56,518 bases of DNA, taken from Candidatus Competibacter sp. (GTDB taxonomy: Bacteria > Pseudomonadota > Gammaproteobacteria > Competibacterales > Competibacteraceae). The first letter of the stretch is position 1; each line of letters starts with the position of its first letter. Location: positions 1-56,518 of the forward strand of contig JARSSH010000054.1 in assembly GCA_029624815.1 (NCBI GenBank), read 5' to 3'. The notes beneath the pieces are model-generated. The model was not told the origin of the DNA, searched no databases, and saw only the letters and a program-made list of their open reading frames with translations. Shown piece by piece: positions 48,201-56,439 of this stretch. Made by a program: the position numbers and the translations under genes.

Positions 48201-50144
48201 ATCGTCCACCATGCCCGATTGCAGCGGCCCTGGTCGAAACAGCGCCACCAGCGCCACGATGTCCTCGAAACAGTCCGGCTGCAAACGGCGGATCAGATCC
48301 TTCATGCCGCTGGATTCCAACTGAAACACCGCCGTGGTCTGGTGACGTTTCAACAGATCGAAGGCAAGCGCGTCATCCAGGGGAATCGCGGCGATATCCA
48401 GCGGCGGCTGGCCCGCCGCCGCCCGCTCGCGGTTAATGGTCCGCACCGCCCAGTCAATGATGGTCAGGGTCCGCAGGCCCAGGAAATCGAATTTCACCAG
48501 CCCGGCCGACTCGACATCGTCCTTGTCGAACTGAGTGACCGCCCCAGCATCGCCCTCTTCGCAGTACAGCGGCGAAAAATCGGTCAGGGTGGATGGCGCG
48601 ATCACCACTCCGCCGGCGTGTTTGCCGACGTTGCGCGCCAAGCCTTCCAGCTTGCGGGCCAGATCGATCAGGCCGCGGACCTCCTCGTCGTTCTCATACA
48701 AGCGACGCAGTTCCGCTTCCTGCTCGATGGCCTTGTCCAGGGTCATGCCGATCTCGAAGGGAATCAGCTTGGCGATGCGATCGACGTAGCCGTAGGGATG
48801 GCCCAGCACCCGGCCCACGTCGCGCACCACCGCCTTGGCCGCCATGGTGCCGTGGGTGGCGATCTGCGACACCCGGTCGCGACCGTAGCGCTGGGCGACG
48901 TACTCGATCACCCGGTCGCGCCCTTCCATGCAGAAATCGATGTCGAAATCCGGCATCGACACCCGTTCGGGGTTAAGGAAGCGCTCGAACAGCAGGTCGT
49001 AGGCCAGCGGGTCCAGATCGGTGATGCCCAGCGCGTAGGCCACCAGCGAGCCGGCCCCGGAACCGCGTCCCGGTCCGACCGGCACCCCGTTGGCGCGCGC
49101 CCACTGGATGAAATCGGCCACGATCAGAAAGTAGCCGGGAAAGCCCATCTGGATGATGACTTTCAGTTCGATTTCCAGCCGTTGGTCGTAAGGCTGGCGG
49201 CGTTCGGCGAAATCGGGCGCGGCGGGGTCGAACCAGCGCCGTAGCCGCCGTTCGAGTCCGGCGCGGGCCTGGGCCGAGAAAAAGTCGCCGATGTTCGTAT
49301 CCGCCGGAATGGGAAAGTCCGGCAGCACGTTTTTGCCCAGATCCAGTTGCAGGTTGCAGCGGCGGGCGATTTCGACGCTGTTTTCCAGCGCCTCCGGCAG
49401 GTCGGCGAACAGTGCGGTCATTTCGGCCGGCGAGCGCAGATACTGCTGCTCGCTGTAACGGCGGGGACGGTTGGCGTCGCCCAGGATCGCGCCGTCGTGG
49501 ATACAGATCCGCGCTTCATGCGCCTCGAAATCCTCGCGCTGGAGAAAGCACACTTCGTTGGTCGCCACCACCGGCGTTCCGGTCGCTGCCGCCAGTTCCA
49601 GGGCGGCTTCGAGATACTCTTCTTCCTGGGCTCGTCCGGTGCGTTGCACTTCCAGATAAAAGCGCTCGGGGAACAGTTGCCGCCACTCGGCCAACCCGTT
49701 CCGGGCCTGCTCCATCCGATCGTTCAGCAGCATCTGGCCCAGTTCGCCCTCGCGACCGCCAGACAGGGCGATCAAGCCCTCGGTGTTACCGGCCAGCCAG
49801 CGGAAGTCGATCACCGGCACGCCGCGCTGCTGACCGTCGAGATAGCCGCGGCTGACCAGCCGGGTTAGATGGCGATAACCGGCCAGATTCTGGCACAGCA
49901 GCACCAGCCGCGCCGGTTCTCCATCACGCCGCACCCAGACTTCCACGCCGATGATCGGCTTGATGCCGGCGGCGAGCGCGGCCTTGTAGAACTTGATCAG
50001 CGCGAACAGGTTGCTCATGTCGGTAACCGCCACGGCCGGCATCCCGGCGGCGGCCACCTGCCTGACCAGGTTCTTGACGCGGATCAGCCCATCCACCAGC
50101 GAGTATTCGGTGTGCAGGCGCAGATGCACGAAGGATGCGCTCAT
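45195..50144 (-). CDS. dnaE: DNA polymerase III alpha subunit, interrupted by an intein
   Basis: This is a 1649-residue precursor. The replicase alpha subunit shows an N-terminal PHP domain ([14 protein letters not shown]) and the catalytic PDFDIDF motif in [14 protein letters not shown]. The C-terminal part has a helix-hairpin-helix and an OB-fold. A 457-residue intein (residues 752-1208) is inserted between GYGFNK and SHSAAYAL. After splicing the product would be 1192 residues, close to E. coli DnaE (1160). I chose the ATG at 50144, which overlaps the rnhB stop (ATGA); the longer frame is inside rnhB. It is convergent with phaC. Confidence 0.96.
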   Translation of the reverse strand: MSASFVHLRLHTEYSLVDGLIRVKNLVRQVAAAGMPAVAVTDMSNLFALIKFYKAALAAGIKPIIGVEVWVRRDGEPARLVLLCQNLAGYRHLTRLVSRGYLDGQQRGVPVIDFRWLAGNTEGLIALSGGREGELGQMLLNDRMEQARNGLAEWRQLFPERFYLEVQRTGRAQEEEYLEAALELAAATGTPVVATNEVCFLQREDFEAHEARICIHDGAILGDANRPRRYSEQQYLRSPAEMTALFADLPEALENSVEIARRCNLQLDLGKNVLPDFPIPADTNIGDFFSAQARAGLERRLRRWFDPAAPDFAERRQPYDQRLEIELKVIIQMGFPGYFLIVADFIQWARANGVPVGPGRGSGAGSLVAYALGITDLDPLAYDLLFERFLNPERVSMPDFDIDFCMEGRDRVIEYVAQRYGRDRVSQIATHGTMAAKAVVRDVGRVLGHPYGYVDRIAKLIPFEIGMTLDKAIEQEAELRRLYENDEEVRGLIDLARKLEGLARNVGKHAGGVVIAPSTLTDFSPLYCEEGDAGAVTQFDKDDVESAGLVKFDFLGLRTLTIIDWAVRTINRERAAAGQPPLDIAAIPLDDALAFDLLKRHQTTAVFQLESSGMKDLIRRLQPDCFEDIVALVALFRPGPLQSGMVDDFIDRKHGRARIEYPHPTLASILQPTYGVILYQEQVMQIAQVLAGYSLGGADLLRRAMGKKDAEKMAKERAGFVKGATERAVEPETASYIFDLIDKFAGYGFNKCVHGDTVVMDAHTGEETRVAALFGNPREFFVHALDDAGKLQIRRVSDVVWNGRKSVFELTTALGKRITATANHPFRTLEGWTPLENLRIGDRIAAPRKLKTTAKRSWPRHELIALAGLLSEGNTCHPTCLYFYGNESMLVEDFATAATEFPDSVARVYSRSNGRLEVCVSTGRDRRFHTGQTPWNARPAMCGALALAVEPEAIPSRSGAFLWARELDLLGRKATEKHIPPAVFQLCDADLTLFLGRLWAGDGYIASEARAMPPFYATSSRPLADGVQSLLLRLGIVSRIESKQFKYRGGLRPGFAVWLLGESMLETFVERIAPHIVGRESQLAILRRRLASVRTGMTSKDTVPAEVRAWVAAERTRLGLTWKALEQGSGVCMKEFQGLGSPAKRGFRRNTIARLARFLGSRRLGDLADSDLFWDRVVSIESRGIADTYDLTVEEDHNFVANGLVVHNSHSAAYALVSYQTAWLKAHHPAAFMAAVLSSDMDKTDKVVVFIEECRRMGLKLVPPAINASEYRFTVGASGEILYGLGAIKGAGEGAIEALWRERARGGPFHDLFDLCQRVDLRKLNRRVLEALVRSGTFDELGANRATLMMQLPEALQLAEQHSRNDAAGQNDMFGLAAEETPARLRSTAERLDNPAVQPGTATPPAGRRTGNVQREWDEEERLRGEKETLGLYLTGHPMNRLEPELAALGATRLRDLNEKGGSSRRGSDRPLIVAGLVVSLRTRNANRGGRIAFVTLDDGGGRMEVRIFPEVYEQHRSLIVEDAVLLVQGSLGWDEFNQTTRLNVERVSDLDEARAERARRLWLRLDAAQCAAGVLRELAGALAEHRADGRCAVWVEYLGSSARVELAFASNWRVKPCETLLRRLRELAGAEAVRLLYDPQPLTDRSAS
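46521..47891 (-). other. DnaE intein with LAGLIDADG-type homing endonuclease region
   Basis: This 457-residue protein-splicing element starts with Cys ([16 protein letters not shown]). It has the block B motif ANHPFRT, and ends [16 protein letters not shown], with the penultimate His, terminal Asn and a Ser as first C-extein residue. All standard splicing residues are therefore present. Two degenerate dodecapeptide motifs, [12 protein letters not shown] and [13 protein letters not shown], mark an inserted LAGLIDADG endonuclease, which may still be active. The site, after FNK and before SHSAAY, is three residues from where cyanobacterial split DnaE inteins sit. Confidence 0.95.
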
Positions 50145-50737
50145 GCCCGTTCCTCGACGATGGCGGCTTGCAGCGCGGCGGCGACCGGCGCGAAGGAGCG
50201 GCGGTGTTCGGGACAGGGGCCGAAGCGGCGCAGCGCCTCCCGGTGAGCGGCGGTGGGATAGCCCTTGTGGCGGGCGAAACCGTAGCGCGGATAGCGGTCG
50301 TGCAAGATGCGCAGTTCGGCGTCCCGCGCCACCTTGGCCAGGATCGAGGCGGCGCCGATCGCCGGAACGGTGGCGTCGCCCTTGACGATGGCCGTGCAGG
50401 GGCAGGTCAGCGGCGGACAGTGTTTGCCGTCCACCAGCACCTGATCCGGAGCCACGGGCAAGGCTTCGACCGCCCGCCGCATCGCCAGCAGCGAAGCCTG
50501 GAAAATATTGAGCCGGTCGATTTCGGCGACTTCGGCGCGGCCCAGCGCCCAAGCCAGGGCGTTGGCGCGGATGTCCAGCGCCAGCCGTTCGCGGCGGGCG
50601 GGGCTGAGTTGCTTGGAATCGGCCAGGCCGGCGATGGGATGGGCGGGATCGAGGATGACGGCGGCGGCGACGACGGGACCAGCCAGCGGGCCGCGCCCCA
50701 CTTCGTCGACACCGGCGATCAGGAGGGCGCCGGGCAT
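50141..50737 (-). CDS. rnhB: Ribonuclease HII
   Basis: This 198-residue enzyme cuts RNA in RNA/DNA hybrids and at single ribonucleotides. The catalytic start [17 protein letters not shown] and the ADSKQLS motif are present. LVDGKHCPP, with its catalytic Asp, and [12 protein letters not shown] complete the site. It overlaps dnaE in the rnhB-dnaE order common in gammaproteobacteria. Confidence 0.95.
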   Translation of the reverse strand: MPGALLIAGVDEVGRGPLAGPVVAAAVILDPAHPIAGLADSKQLSPARRERLALDIRANALAWALGRAEVAEIDRLNIFQASLLAMRRAVEALPVAPDQVLVDGKHCPPLTCPCTAIVKGDATVPAIGAASILAKVARDAELRILHDRYPRYGFARHKGYPTAAHREALRRFGPCPEHRRSFAPVAAALQAAIVEERA

Positions 50738-50768
50738 GGGATTCCTTCAGACCGCATGAGATGCGCCT

Positions 50769-51170
50769 TCAACGTGGCGTCAGCGCGGAGCGCAGGCCCA
50801 GATGTTCGACGAACGGTTCGAAAGCGCGGTCGCTGTACAGCAAGGCATGATTTTTTTCAATGCAGAACGTTGCGATCAGTGTGTCGATGGTTTTCCTCGC
50901 GGTAACGCCGAGCCGCCGCAGGGCGCGGAAGTGACGGGCGGCCTGAATGGCGATTTCCCGCCCCCCGATTTCCACCACGTCCAGGGAGGTTAGCAACTTG
51001 CGCGCCTGATGGAAGTCTCGTTCGCCGTCGAAGCCTTGCAGGACTTCGGTCAGGATGAGGTCTCCCACCATCAAGGGCTCCTTGCCCAGTAGGGCATCCA
51101 GGCGCTCGGCCTGCACGGTGACGGCTCCCTTGAAGTAGTCGATCCAGACGCTGGAATCGACCAGGATCAC
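50769..51170 (-). CDS. vapC: VapC-type PIN-domain toxin ribonuclease
   Basis: This 133-residue PIN nuclease has the acidic metal-binding residues in ILVDSSVWIDYF (D5), DLILTEVLQGF (Glu), TIDTLIATFC (Asp) and YSDRAFEPF (Asp). VapC toxins cleave tRNA or rRNA. It starts 4 bp inside the end of vapB, so translation is coupled. It sits between rnhB and the integron integrase, a mobile border region. Confidence 0.92.
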   Translation of the reverse strand: MILVDSSVWIDYFKGAVTVQAERLDALLGKEPLMVGDLILTEVLQGFDGERDFHQARKLLTSLDVVEIGGREIAIQAARHFRALRRLGVTARKTIDTLIATFCIEKNHALLYSDRAFEPFVEHLGLRSALTPR

Positions 51171-51361
51171 GAGTCGCTCCTCATGGCGTCGAGGTCGCCC
51201 TGCCAGTCGAGCTTGCCGCGAAACCGGCGGATTTCTTCCTGCTGGCGCAATCGCAACAAGGTGCGTAGGCCCAATTCAACGGCCTCGCGCTTGGTCTTCA
51301 AGCCCGTCGCGCGCAAGGTTTCCTCCATGAGTTGGTCATCAATCACGATATTGGTACGCAT
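51167..51361 (-). CDS. vapB: VapB-type antitoxin
   Basis: This 64-residue antitoxin has an N-terminal ribbon-helix-helix (MRTNIVIDDQLMEETLRATG, then LKTKREAVELGLRTLL) and a C-terminal toxin-binding tail with RFRGKLDWQGDLDAMR, typical of VapB families. It probably represses the pair by binding the dyad that overlaps its start codon. Confidence 0.92.
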   Translation of the reverse strand: MRTNIVIDDQLMEETLRATGLKTKREAVELGLRTLLRLRQQEEIRRFRGKLDWQGDLDAMRSDS

Positions 51362-51395
51362 GATGTGTATCTCTTCTTAAATTCTTACACATCAT
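51360..51395 (-). promoter_or_regulatory. VapB operator dyad
   Basis: ATGATGTGTA (51360-51369) and TACACATCAT (51386-51395) are perfect inverted copies with a 16-bp spacer. One arm covers the vapB start codon and the other lies where the promoter should be. This is the expected layout of an autorepressed toxin-antitoxin operon. Confidence 0.75.
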
Positions 51396-51483
51396 AAAAC
51401 TTCGGGGGGTGGCGCACAACCGGGGGCTTGGTTAGGAAACAGCAGTGCCGCGCGCCTGACTTCAAACAGCCGCCGCGCCGAAG

Positions 51484-52491
51484 TCAGATCGTATCGAGCG
51501 GGCTGACCACGCCCCGGCCACCGCGATTGAGGACATGGGTGTAGATCATGGTGGTGCTGACGTCCTTGTGGCCGAGCAGTTCCTGGACGGTGCGGATGTC
51601 GGAGCCCGACATCAGCAGATGGGTGGCGAAGCTGTGGCGCAGGGTGTGGGGCGTGGCGGGCTTGGTCAGGCCGGCGTCGCGCACGGCCTGATGCATGGCG
51701 CGCTGCACGCCTTTTTCGTCGGCGTGATGGCGGCGGGTGACGCCGGAGCGGGGATCGACCGAGAGTTGCCGGGAGGGAAAGACATATTGCCAGCCCCAGT
51801 CGCGGTGGGCGTTGGGGTATTTCCGTTCCAGGGCATCGGGGAGATAGACCGAGCCATAGCCCTGGCGTAAGTCCTCCTCGTGGAGAGCCTTGACCCGGAT
51901 CAGATGGTTTTTCAGCGGATCGATCAGGGTGGCGGGCAGCATCGTCATTCGGTCCTTGGCGCCCTTGCCTTCCCGCACCAGGAGTTCCCGTCGTTCGAAG
52001 TCGAGATCCTTGACCCGTAGCCGCAAGCTTTCCATCAATCTCATGCCGGTGCCGTAGAGAAGACTGGCCAGCAACCAATGGGTGCCGCGCAACCGCTCCA
52101 GCACGGCCTTAACCTCGGCGTGGGTGAGCACCACCGGCAAGCGCTGGGGGCGCTTGGCCGGCGTGATGTCGTCCATCCAAGGTAGCGCTTGGTCGAGCAC
52201 TTCCTTGTAAAGGAACAGCAGGGCGCTGCGGGCCTGATTCTGGGTGGAAGCCGCCACTTTGCCTTTGACGGCCAAATGAGTCAGGAAGGCTTCGACCTCG
52301 GATGCACCCATGTCGGTGGGGTGCCGCTTGTTATGGAACAGGATAAACCGGCGAATCCAGTCCACATAGGCGTGTTCGGTGCGGATACTGTAGTGTTTTA
52401 GTCGTATCTTTCCGCGAACCTGATCGAGCAATTTTGGAGTCTTGGGCAGCGACGCTGGAGGGGTATTTATGTCACTAAATGGGACGGTCAT
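51484..52491 (-). CDS. intI: Integron integrase (tyrosine recombinase)
   Basis: This 335-residue recombinase inserts and excises gene cassettes. The tyrosine-recombinase set is present: Arg in [40 protein letters not shown] with the nucleophile Tyr. The extra segment [20 protein letters not shown] is the insertion specific to IntI proteins, which separates them from XerC/D. I chose the ATG at 52491; a TTG at 52512 is the alternative. It points away from the cassette array, as in all integrons. The frame is intact, so the integron may be active. Confidence 0.95.
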   Translation of the reverse strand: MTVPFSDINTPPASLPKTPKLLDQVRGKIRLKHYSIRTEHAYVDWIRRFILFHNKRHPTDMGASEVEAFLTHLAVKGKVAASTQNQARSALLFLYKEVLDQALPWMDDITPAKRPQRLPVVLTHAEVKAVLERLRGTHWLLASLLYGTGMRLMESLRLRVKDLDFERRELLVREGKGAKDRMTMLPATLIDPLKNHLIRVKALHEEDLRQGYGSVYLPDALERKYPNAHRDWGWQYVFPSRQLSVDPRSGVTRRHHADEKGVQRAMHQAVRDAGLTKPATPHTLRHSFATHLLMSGSDIRTVQELLGHKDVSTTMIYTHVLNRGGRGVVSPLDTI

Positions 52492-52505
52492 TTCGAGATA
52501 ACCTA

Positions 52506-52533
52506 TTGACAAGTTTATACAAAGCGATATATT
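52506..52533 (+). promoter_or_regulatory. Cassette promoter Pc
   Basis: TTGACA (52506-52511), a 16-bp spacer and TATATT (52528-52533) form a good sigma-70 promoter directed into the cassettes, just upstream of intI and before attI. No LexA box is evident near intI. Confidence 0.65.
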
Positions 52534-52566
52534 TTTTGATTATACACCTTTTTGGTGTGAAATAAG

Positions 52567-52598
52567 CCCCCTTTTAGGGGGTCTACTGCTTGTTAGCT
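52567..52598 (+). other. Putative integron attachment site attI
   Basis: A CCCCC-TTTTA-GGGGG hairpin (52567-52581) is followed by the crossover-like core GTTAGCT (52592-52598). The same core ends the first attC, as expected if the first cassette was inserted here. The exact limits of attI cannot be read. Confidence 0.6.
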
Positions 52599-52879
52599 CG
52601 TCCTGTATATTGATTTTATTGAACATTTTCAATAAAATCCTGGCAAAAACCTCAAAGATCGGTTATGCAGCGTCGCTGCGGCGCCGCAGACGCATAACGA
52701 GTTGATGCGTCAGTGGCGCTAGCTAGCAACGCTGCACAAACAGTGGTGTTGGTACAGCCAGATTTTATGAAGATTCAAGTGGTTGTGGTGCAGGGACGAG
52801 CTAACCAGGCGCTGGAGCGTCACCGCTACGCGGCGCTGCGCGCCCCGCGCCAGCGCGGGGTGACGCTCAGCTTGATTCG
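52593..52879 (+). other. Cassette 1: gene-less cassette
   Basis: This is the stretch from the attI core to the first attC core, with no supported open frame. It contains a perfect 11-bp inverted repeat, ATTTTATTGAA (52613-52623) and TTCAATAAAAT (52628-52638), with a 4-base loop. A GC-rich hairpin whose arms are GTTATGC (52662-52668) and GCATAAC (52692-52698) follows. It could encode a small RNA or carry regulatory sites. Confidence 0.5.
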
Positions 52880-52885
52880 TTAGCT
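52799..52885 (+). other. attC recombination site 1
   Basis: The outer core sites AGCTAAC (52799-52805) and GTTAGCT (52879-52885) are exact inverted copies. Inside, GCTGGAGCGTCACC pairs with GGTGACGCTCAGC, leaving one unpaired G. That is the extrahelical base typical of attC. Length is 87 bp. Confidence 0.88.
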
Positions 52886-52904
52886 GCAACACAGAGGATA
52901 CAGC

Positions 52905-53213
52905 ATGAACGCGAAAGAAATCTTAGATTCCATACAAGATGTGCCAAATATTTTAGTCTCAAATGGCGCATTTTACGATCCAAAATCCGGCATTACTTTC
53001 AAAGTGTTCTATACCCTAGAGGGCAACCTAAAACGTCGCTGTTTAATCGGAGTAACAGAAGAACTTGAAGAGGACGAACTAACATCACCCAGAGACGCTA
53101 AAAATCTAATAATGCTCGTTGAGAAAAAACTGTCTGATTTCCGCGAAAAGACGAAAAATCAAACGAATAAGTTTGAAAGAGAAAAAGATTTTGTATTTAC
53201 GCGCTTTATTTAA
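52905..53213 (+). CDS. Hypothetical cassette protein
   Basis: This 102-residue acidic and lysine-rich protein (ends KFEREKDFVFTRFI) has no recognised domain. The ATG at 52905 lies 20 bp after the attC core behind a GAGG site, the usual cassette layout. Its AT-rich codons differ sharply from the chromosome, a sign of transfer. The middle part (GVTEELEEDELTSPRDAKNL) suggests a small soluble alpha/beta protein. The function is unknown. Confidence 0.7.
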   Translation: MNAKEILDSIQDVPNILVSNGAFYDPKSGITFKVFYTLEGNLKRRCLIGVTEELEEDELTSPRDAKNLIMLVEKKLSDFREKTKNQTNKFEREKDFVFTRFI

Positions 53214-53480
53214 AACCCATACATCGCGGGAAACAGAGGATGAAAATTCTTTTTCTTCGGCAAAGCAATTTAGATCGGAATTCCACGCTTGGGTTAGATT
53301 CCATAAATCGTCTGAATATGGATAACGAAGGTGTGCTAGAGAACCAATTACAGAAGACTCTGGCAATGGTTTTACGCCTAAATAATTTGCATACGCCATG
53401 TTAGCTAACGCCATGTTATCTATCGTCCCATTAAACCCAATAGGGCTAGAGCCATCACTGTATATAAAATCGTTCGACAT
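53106..53480 (-). CDS. Possible reverse-oriented cassette gene
   Basis: This is a 124-residue open frame on the minus strand, starting MSNDFIYSDGSSPIGFNGTI. It fills the 300 bp between the previous gene and the next attC and overlaps the previous gene's end by 108 bp. A weak AGGT lies 8 bases before the ATG. The first 80 residues have protein-like composition and the tail is basic and hydrophobic. Reverse genes occur in cassettes (often toxin-antitoxin or promoter-bearing), but this one is unproven. Confidence 0.35.
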   Translation of the reverse strand: MSNDFIYSDGSSPIGFNGTIDNMALANMAYANYLGVKPLPESSVIGSLAHLRYPYSDDLWNLTQAWNSDLNCFAEEKEFSSSVSRDVWVLNKARKYKIFFSFKLIRLIFRLFAEIRQFFLNEHY

Positions 53481-53512
53481 ATTTTCAACCTAATCAATGT
53501 AGAGAACAGATA

Positions 53513-53571
53513 CGCTAACCACCGCATTCACCGGACTGCGCTACGCTTGCCGGTGATGCGGGTCGTTCGTC
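53513..53571 (+). other. attC-like site 2a
   Basis: CGCTAAC (53513-53519) is followed by CCGCATTCACCGG, which pairs with CCGGTGATGCGG with one extrahelical T. The right core is GTTCGTC (53565-53571), which is not complementary to the left core. The site is therefore hybrid or degenerate. Confidence 0.6.
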
Positions 53572-53584
53572 GGCGCTTCGCGCC

Positions 53585-53745
53585 GACGAACGGGGCGCGA
53601 GTTGTCGAACTTCGGGTTCTCGGCGCGAGCGCCGTCGAACCCTCGTTCGAGCGACACGGCTTCGCCGCTACGCCCGCTTGGGGTATCGCGCACTGCGTGC
53701 GCTCCACCCACGCGCGGGTGTCGCTCAACTCGCGCCCCGTTAGGC
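53585..53745 (+). other. attC site 2b (long)
   Basis: The left core is GACGAAC (53585-53591) and the right core is GTTAGGC (53739-53745). GGGGCGCGAGTTG (53592-53604) and CAACTCGCGCCCC (53726-53738) form a perfect 13-bp stem. A further GAGCGACAC/GTGTCGCTC pair lies inside. It is only 13 bp from site 2a. Confidence 0.75.
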
Positions 53746-53774
53746 AACGAAACTTACACGCTGGAGAAAGTATT

Positions 53775-54347
53775 ATGCCACTGAAACCACCTACCAACCA
53801 ATTTGAGTCATTAAGTGTTTGGTTAAAAGATTTTAATAAAACAGTTGCTACAATAATAAGAGGGTTCTCTTTGGAACCCTATGTTACAAATCAATTTCAA
53901 TCAGTAATACCTACAGAAAAAGGTAAAAGTGATGCATCAGGTATTTACACTGATGGTGAATATTGGCTTGGTTTTTACTATAAACTTCGCAACGAACCTA
54001 GGGTAGCTTTGCCTTGGTTTGGATGTGAGTTTGTTGATAAATTTAACATTTCTATTATAGTGTATGAAACTGTAAATGTAGCAGGAACAAGTAATAATGC
54101 CTTGCATCAACATCTTTTATTAAATGAATTCCCAAAAAAACAGCTTTGGGTTACTCAGGTCAATTCAAATGAGCGAAGCCTTCTTAAATGTTGCTTTAGT
54201 GATTATATGAGAATAGGTTATCCGAATATTAGGATAGGGAATCCAAGCTTTAATCTCAGAGATTGGATGTGTTTAAGTACTACTCAAGATGCAGATCTTA
54301 AGGAGTTTTTTAGCACTATTAATTCCGCTAACAAGCCTCACGTTTAA
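53775..54347 (+). CDS. Hypothetical cassette protein
   Basis: This 190-residue soluble protein starts at the ATG at 53775, preceded by CTGGAGAAAG. The 30-bp distance from the GTTAGGC core is normal for cassettes. It contains W/F-rich segments (GEYWLGFYYKLRNE, ALPWFGCEFVDKFN) and no membrane helices or recognised motif. Base composition is AT-rich, unlike the core genome. A longer frame reaching back through attC is not coding. The function is unknown. Confidence 0.72.
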   Translation: MPLKPPTNQFESLSVWLKDFNKTVATIIRGFSLEPYVTNQFQSVIPTEKGKSDASGIYTDGEYWLGFYYKLRNEPRVALPWFGCEFVDKFNISIIVYETVNVAGTSNNALHQHLLLNEFPKKQLWVTQVNSNERSLLKCCFSDYMRIGYPNIRIGNPSFNLRDWMCLSTTQDADLKEFFSTINSANKPHV

Positions 54348-54546
54348 GACTTTGCCAAAAAGCCAGTAGCCAGCCACATAGATTCGGTTGCTGTCTTTTT
54401 GGAAACCGAACATTCAATTAATCAACCAACCTAACTGGCTGCTGCATCGGAGACCGCGCCATAGCCAGGGTTGGCATTTAAACGTTCATCGAGTGGGCGC
54501 GGCCCCAGTAACTAAAAATGCAAAGCGCAGATAATTGGTGATAGAT

Positions 54547-54747
54547 ATGAGCATAGTAGAAATGTTGGAAAGACAAGTCGAGCAGCTTGATCCCAAGGAA
54601 TTAGCAGAATTCCGAAACTGGTTTCTTGCATTTGAAGCGGATGCTTGGGATCGCCAAATCGAGCAAGATGCCAAAGCTGGAAAATTAGATGCCTTGGCGC
54701 GTAAGGCACTGGAAGATCACGCTGCGGGTCGAACTACGTTACTTTGA
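54547..54747 (+). CDS. Small RelB-like antitoxin
   Basis: This 66-residue acidic helical protein (MSIVEMLERQVEQLDPKELA, later LDALARKALEDHAAGR) is typical of antitoxins paired with RelE/ParE toxins. I chose the ATG at 54547 over TTG/GTG codons 7-12 bases upstream. It overlaps the toxin start (TTGA). No strong Shine-Dalgarno is seen. Confidence 0.8.
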   Translation: MSIVEMLERQVEQLDPKELAEFRNWFLAFEADAWDRQIEQDAKAGKLDALARKALEDHAAGRTTLL

Positions 54748-54998
54748 ACCATCACGCTAATCCAGATTTCTGGACATGCTATCGAGCGTTGCCACATGAA
54801 GTTCAAGTTCTCGCCGATAAAGCTTACCTGCTGCTCAAGCAGAATCCCTATCATCCTTCTCTGCACTTCAAAAAGGTAGGACCGTACTGGTCAGCCAGAA
54901 TAGGAGGACATCATCGTGCGCTCGCGGTACAAGCTTCTGATGGTTTTATCTGGTTTTGGATTGGCACACATGCAGAGTACGACAGACTTATCGCCTAA
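54744..54998 (+). CDS. RelE/ParE-family toxin
   Basis: This 84-residue toxin of the RelE/ParE superfamily contains FWTCYRALPHEVQVLADKAY, then HPSLHFKKVG-PYWSARIGGHHRALAV and a final GTHAEYDRLI. It starts with TTG at 54744, overlapping the antitoxin stop. Its TAA stop lies inside the left core of the next attC, which is typical for compact cassettes. Toxin-antitoxin cassettes are known to stabilise integron arrays. Confidence 0.85.
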   Translation: MNHHANPDFWTCYRALPHEVQVLADKAYLLLKQNPYHPSLHFKKVGPYWSARIGGHHRALAVQASDGFIWFWIGTHAEYDRLIA

Positions 54999-55054
54999 CT
55001 GGGGCTTGCACCTGACCCCGCTACGCGGGCAGGTGAAGTAGTAGATCGTTAGGC
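54993..55054 (+). other. attC recombination site 3
   Basis: GCCTAAC (54993-54999) and GTTAGGC (55048-55054) are exact inverted cores. CTTGCACCTG pairs with CAGGTGAAG, leaving one extrahelical G, and CCCGC-TAC-GCGGG closes the tip. It is a compact 62-bp attC. Confidence 0.92.
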
Positions 55055-55118
55055 AACAAATAGATGAAGGACCAACCACAAGGTTGGGCAGCTACACTGA
55101 AGGACAGGGTAAATTAAA

Positions 55119-56357
55119 ATGCACATAGCCGCAATGATCATTGGTATTATCGGTGGACTAAGTTTAATGGGATTCGCATTTTTAGGGCACATAATCGGTT
55201 CGCTGGGTAAGTCAGCAAATATTCAAATTTTGAGCTTAGGTATCCCTGTTCTTGCTTTTGTAGGAGCAGGAGTTGTAATGAAAAATGGAATTTTTGGTGG
55301 AATTTTAATGTTTACTAGCGCAGGTGGAATTATATATGTGTTTGGAAATAATACATTGGGTATTTTTCTGTCATTACTTCTCATGATTGGAGGATTATTA
55401 GGGATATTTTCTGGCCAACGAGAAAAATCGGCCAATACTGCAACTAAAGAATATAATAGGTGTAACAAAAATATAGTTGATATTCACCAAACAACCGAAA
55501 ATAAAAATATAGCAGGCTCTACTACGGCACAGTTTGATCAGGTCAAATGGAATGCACTGCTCAAGTATGATAACGATATTGCTGCAATAGCTAACAAAAT
55601 ACAACCGTTTGGACAAAAATGGTTAGATGAATTTGCGTTATCCTATTTTGCATTAAATGACAAGCAATATCTTCCAGAAATTGAGCGTAAAATTCTTGAC
55701 TCAGCAAGGAAAGAAGCAGAAGAAAATAAGCAAAAAGCTATTGCTAAGGCAGAGGCAGAGGCAGAGGCAGAAAAAAAAGAGCAGTTGAGAATTCTCGCTG
55801 AAAAACAAAGAAAAGCATCTGAAGAACAGCAAAAAGCATATTTAGAAGAGCAGGAACGTCGTTCTCAGGCTAGAAAAGAGCAGATTAAAATTTGGCAAAG
55901 TTGGGTTATCAAAAATAGAAATATGTTGGCAATAGGTGGATTTAGTGTATTTTTTATTGGAATCATTCTGACAGTAGTATTATGGCAAAGGAATATTAAT
56001 ATTGAGGAAGAAGCCCGTCTTGCTGAAGAACGGAGCCAAGAGCGTATAGCAAGGGAACAAACTGCGGAAAGAGCTAGAATAATAGCTGAAGAACGTCAGA
56101 AACTAGATGAAGCTCATCGTAGAACCAACCAAGAGCAATCGGCGATTCCAAAATCAGAATTACCTGTTAAATCTGTACCTGCTCCAATTATCCAAGTTGG
56201 AGATAGTTATATCTACGAATCTTCCAATACTGGCAGTCCAAGACCTGCTATTACCACAAAGAGAACTGTTACTTTTAATAAGGATAAAATTATTTTATCT
56301 GTATTAAACATTAGCAACGTGAGAGGGCGTTGGTGCATAAATCACCTAGTTTGTTGA
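55119..56357 (+). CDS. Membrane protein with long coiled coil, 3' end altered by an insertion
   Basis: This 412-residue cassette protein has four N-terminal hydrophobic helices (about 1-100). A Lys/Glu/Ala-rich coiled coil (about 200-265, with repeated AEAEAEAE) follows, then one more transmembrane helix (about 275-292) and a second charged helical segment (about 297-340). A polar C-terminal domain begins with VGDSYIYESS. The last 10 residues (about GRWCINHLVC) are encoded by a 114-bp insertion. Without it the frame would run to a TAG at 56481 with the ending AKPRNLYFKLN. The function is unknown; a TolA-like or envelope-associated role is only a guess from architecture. Confidence 0.7.
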   Translation: MHIAAMIIGIIGGLSLMGFAFLGHIIGSLGKSANIQILSLGIPVLAFVGAGVVMKNGIFGGILMFTSAGGIIYVFGNNTLGIFLSLLLMIGGLLGIFSGQREKSANTATKEYNRCNKNIVDIHQTTENKNIAGSTTAQFDQVKWNALLKYDNDIAAIANKIQPFGQKWLDEFALSYFALNDKQYLPEIERKILDSARKEAEENKQKAIAKAEAEAEAEKKEQLRILAEKQRKASEEQQKAYLEEQERRSQARKEQIKIWQSWVIKNRNMLAIGGFSVFFIGIILTVVLWQRNINIEEEARLAEERSQERIAREQTAERARIIAEERQKLDEAHRRTNQEQSAIPKSELPVKSVPAPIIQVGDSYIYESSNTGSPRPAITTKRTVTFNKDKIILSVLNISNVRGRWCINHLVC

Positions 56358-56439
56358 TTTAATAATGTTTTTCATGTTTTGCAGAATTTCATAATTTTAT
56401 TATAAATCAATTCGTTATGATGAATTATGCACCAACGCC
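56326..56439. mobile_element. 114-bp MITE-like element with IS903-type ends
   Basis: The 15-bp perfect terminal inverted repeats are GGCGTTGGTGCATAA (56326-56340) and its complement (56425-56439), extended to 19 bp with one mismatch. The element is flanked by a 9-bp direct repeat ACGTGAGAG (56317-56325 and 56440-56448). The ends resemble IS903 of the IS5 family (GGC-TTG-TG-ATAAATC) and 9-bp duplications are typical of that group. There is no transposase, so it needs one in trans. Confidence 0.88.

Noticed and set aside
52600-52640. LexA (SOS) box controlling intI
   Set aside because: CTGTATATTGATTT starts like a LexA half-site, but the matching CAG half is absent and the position is downstream of attI.
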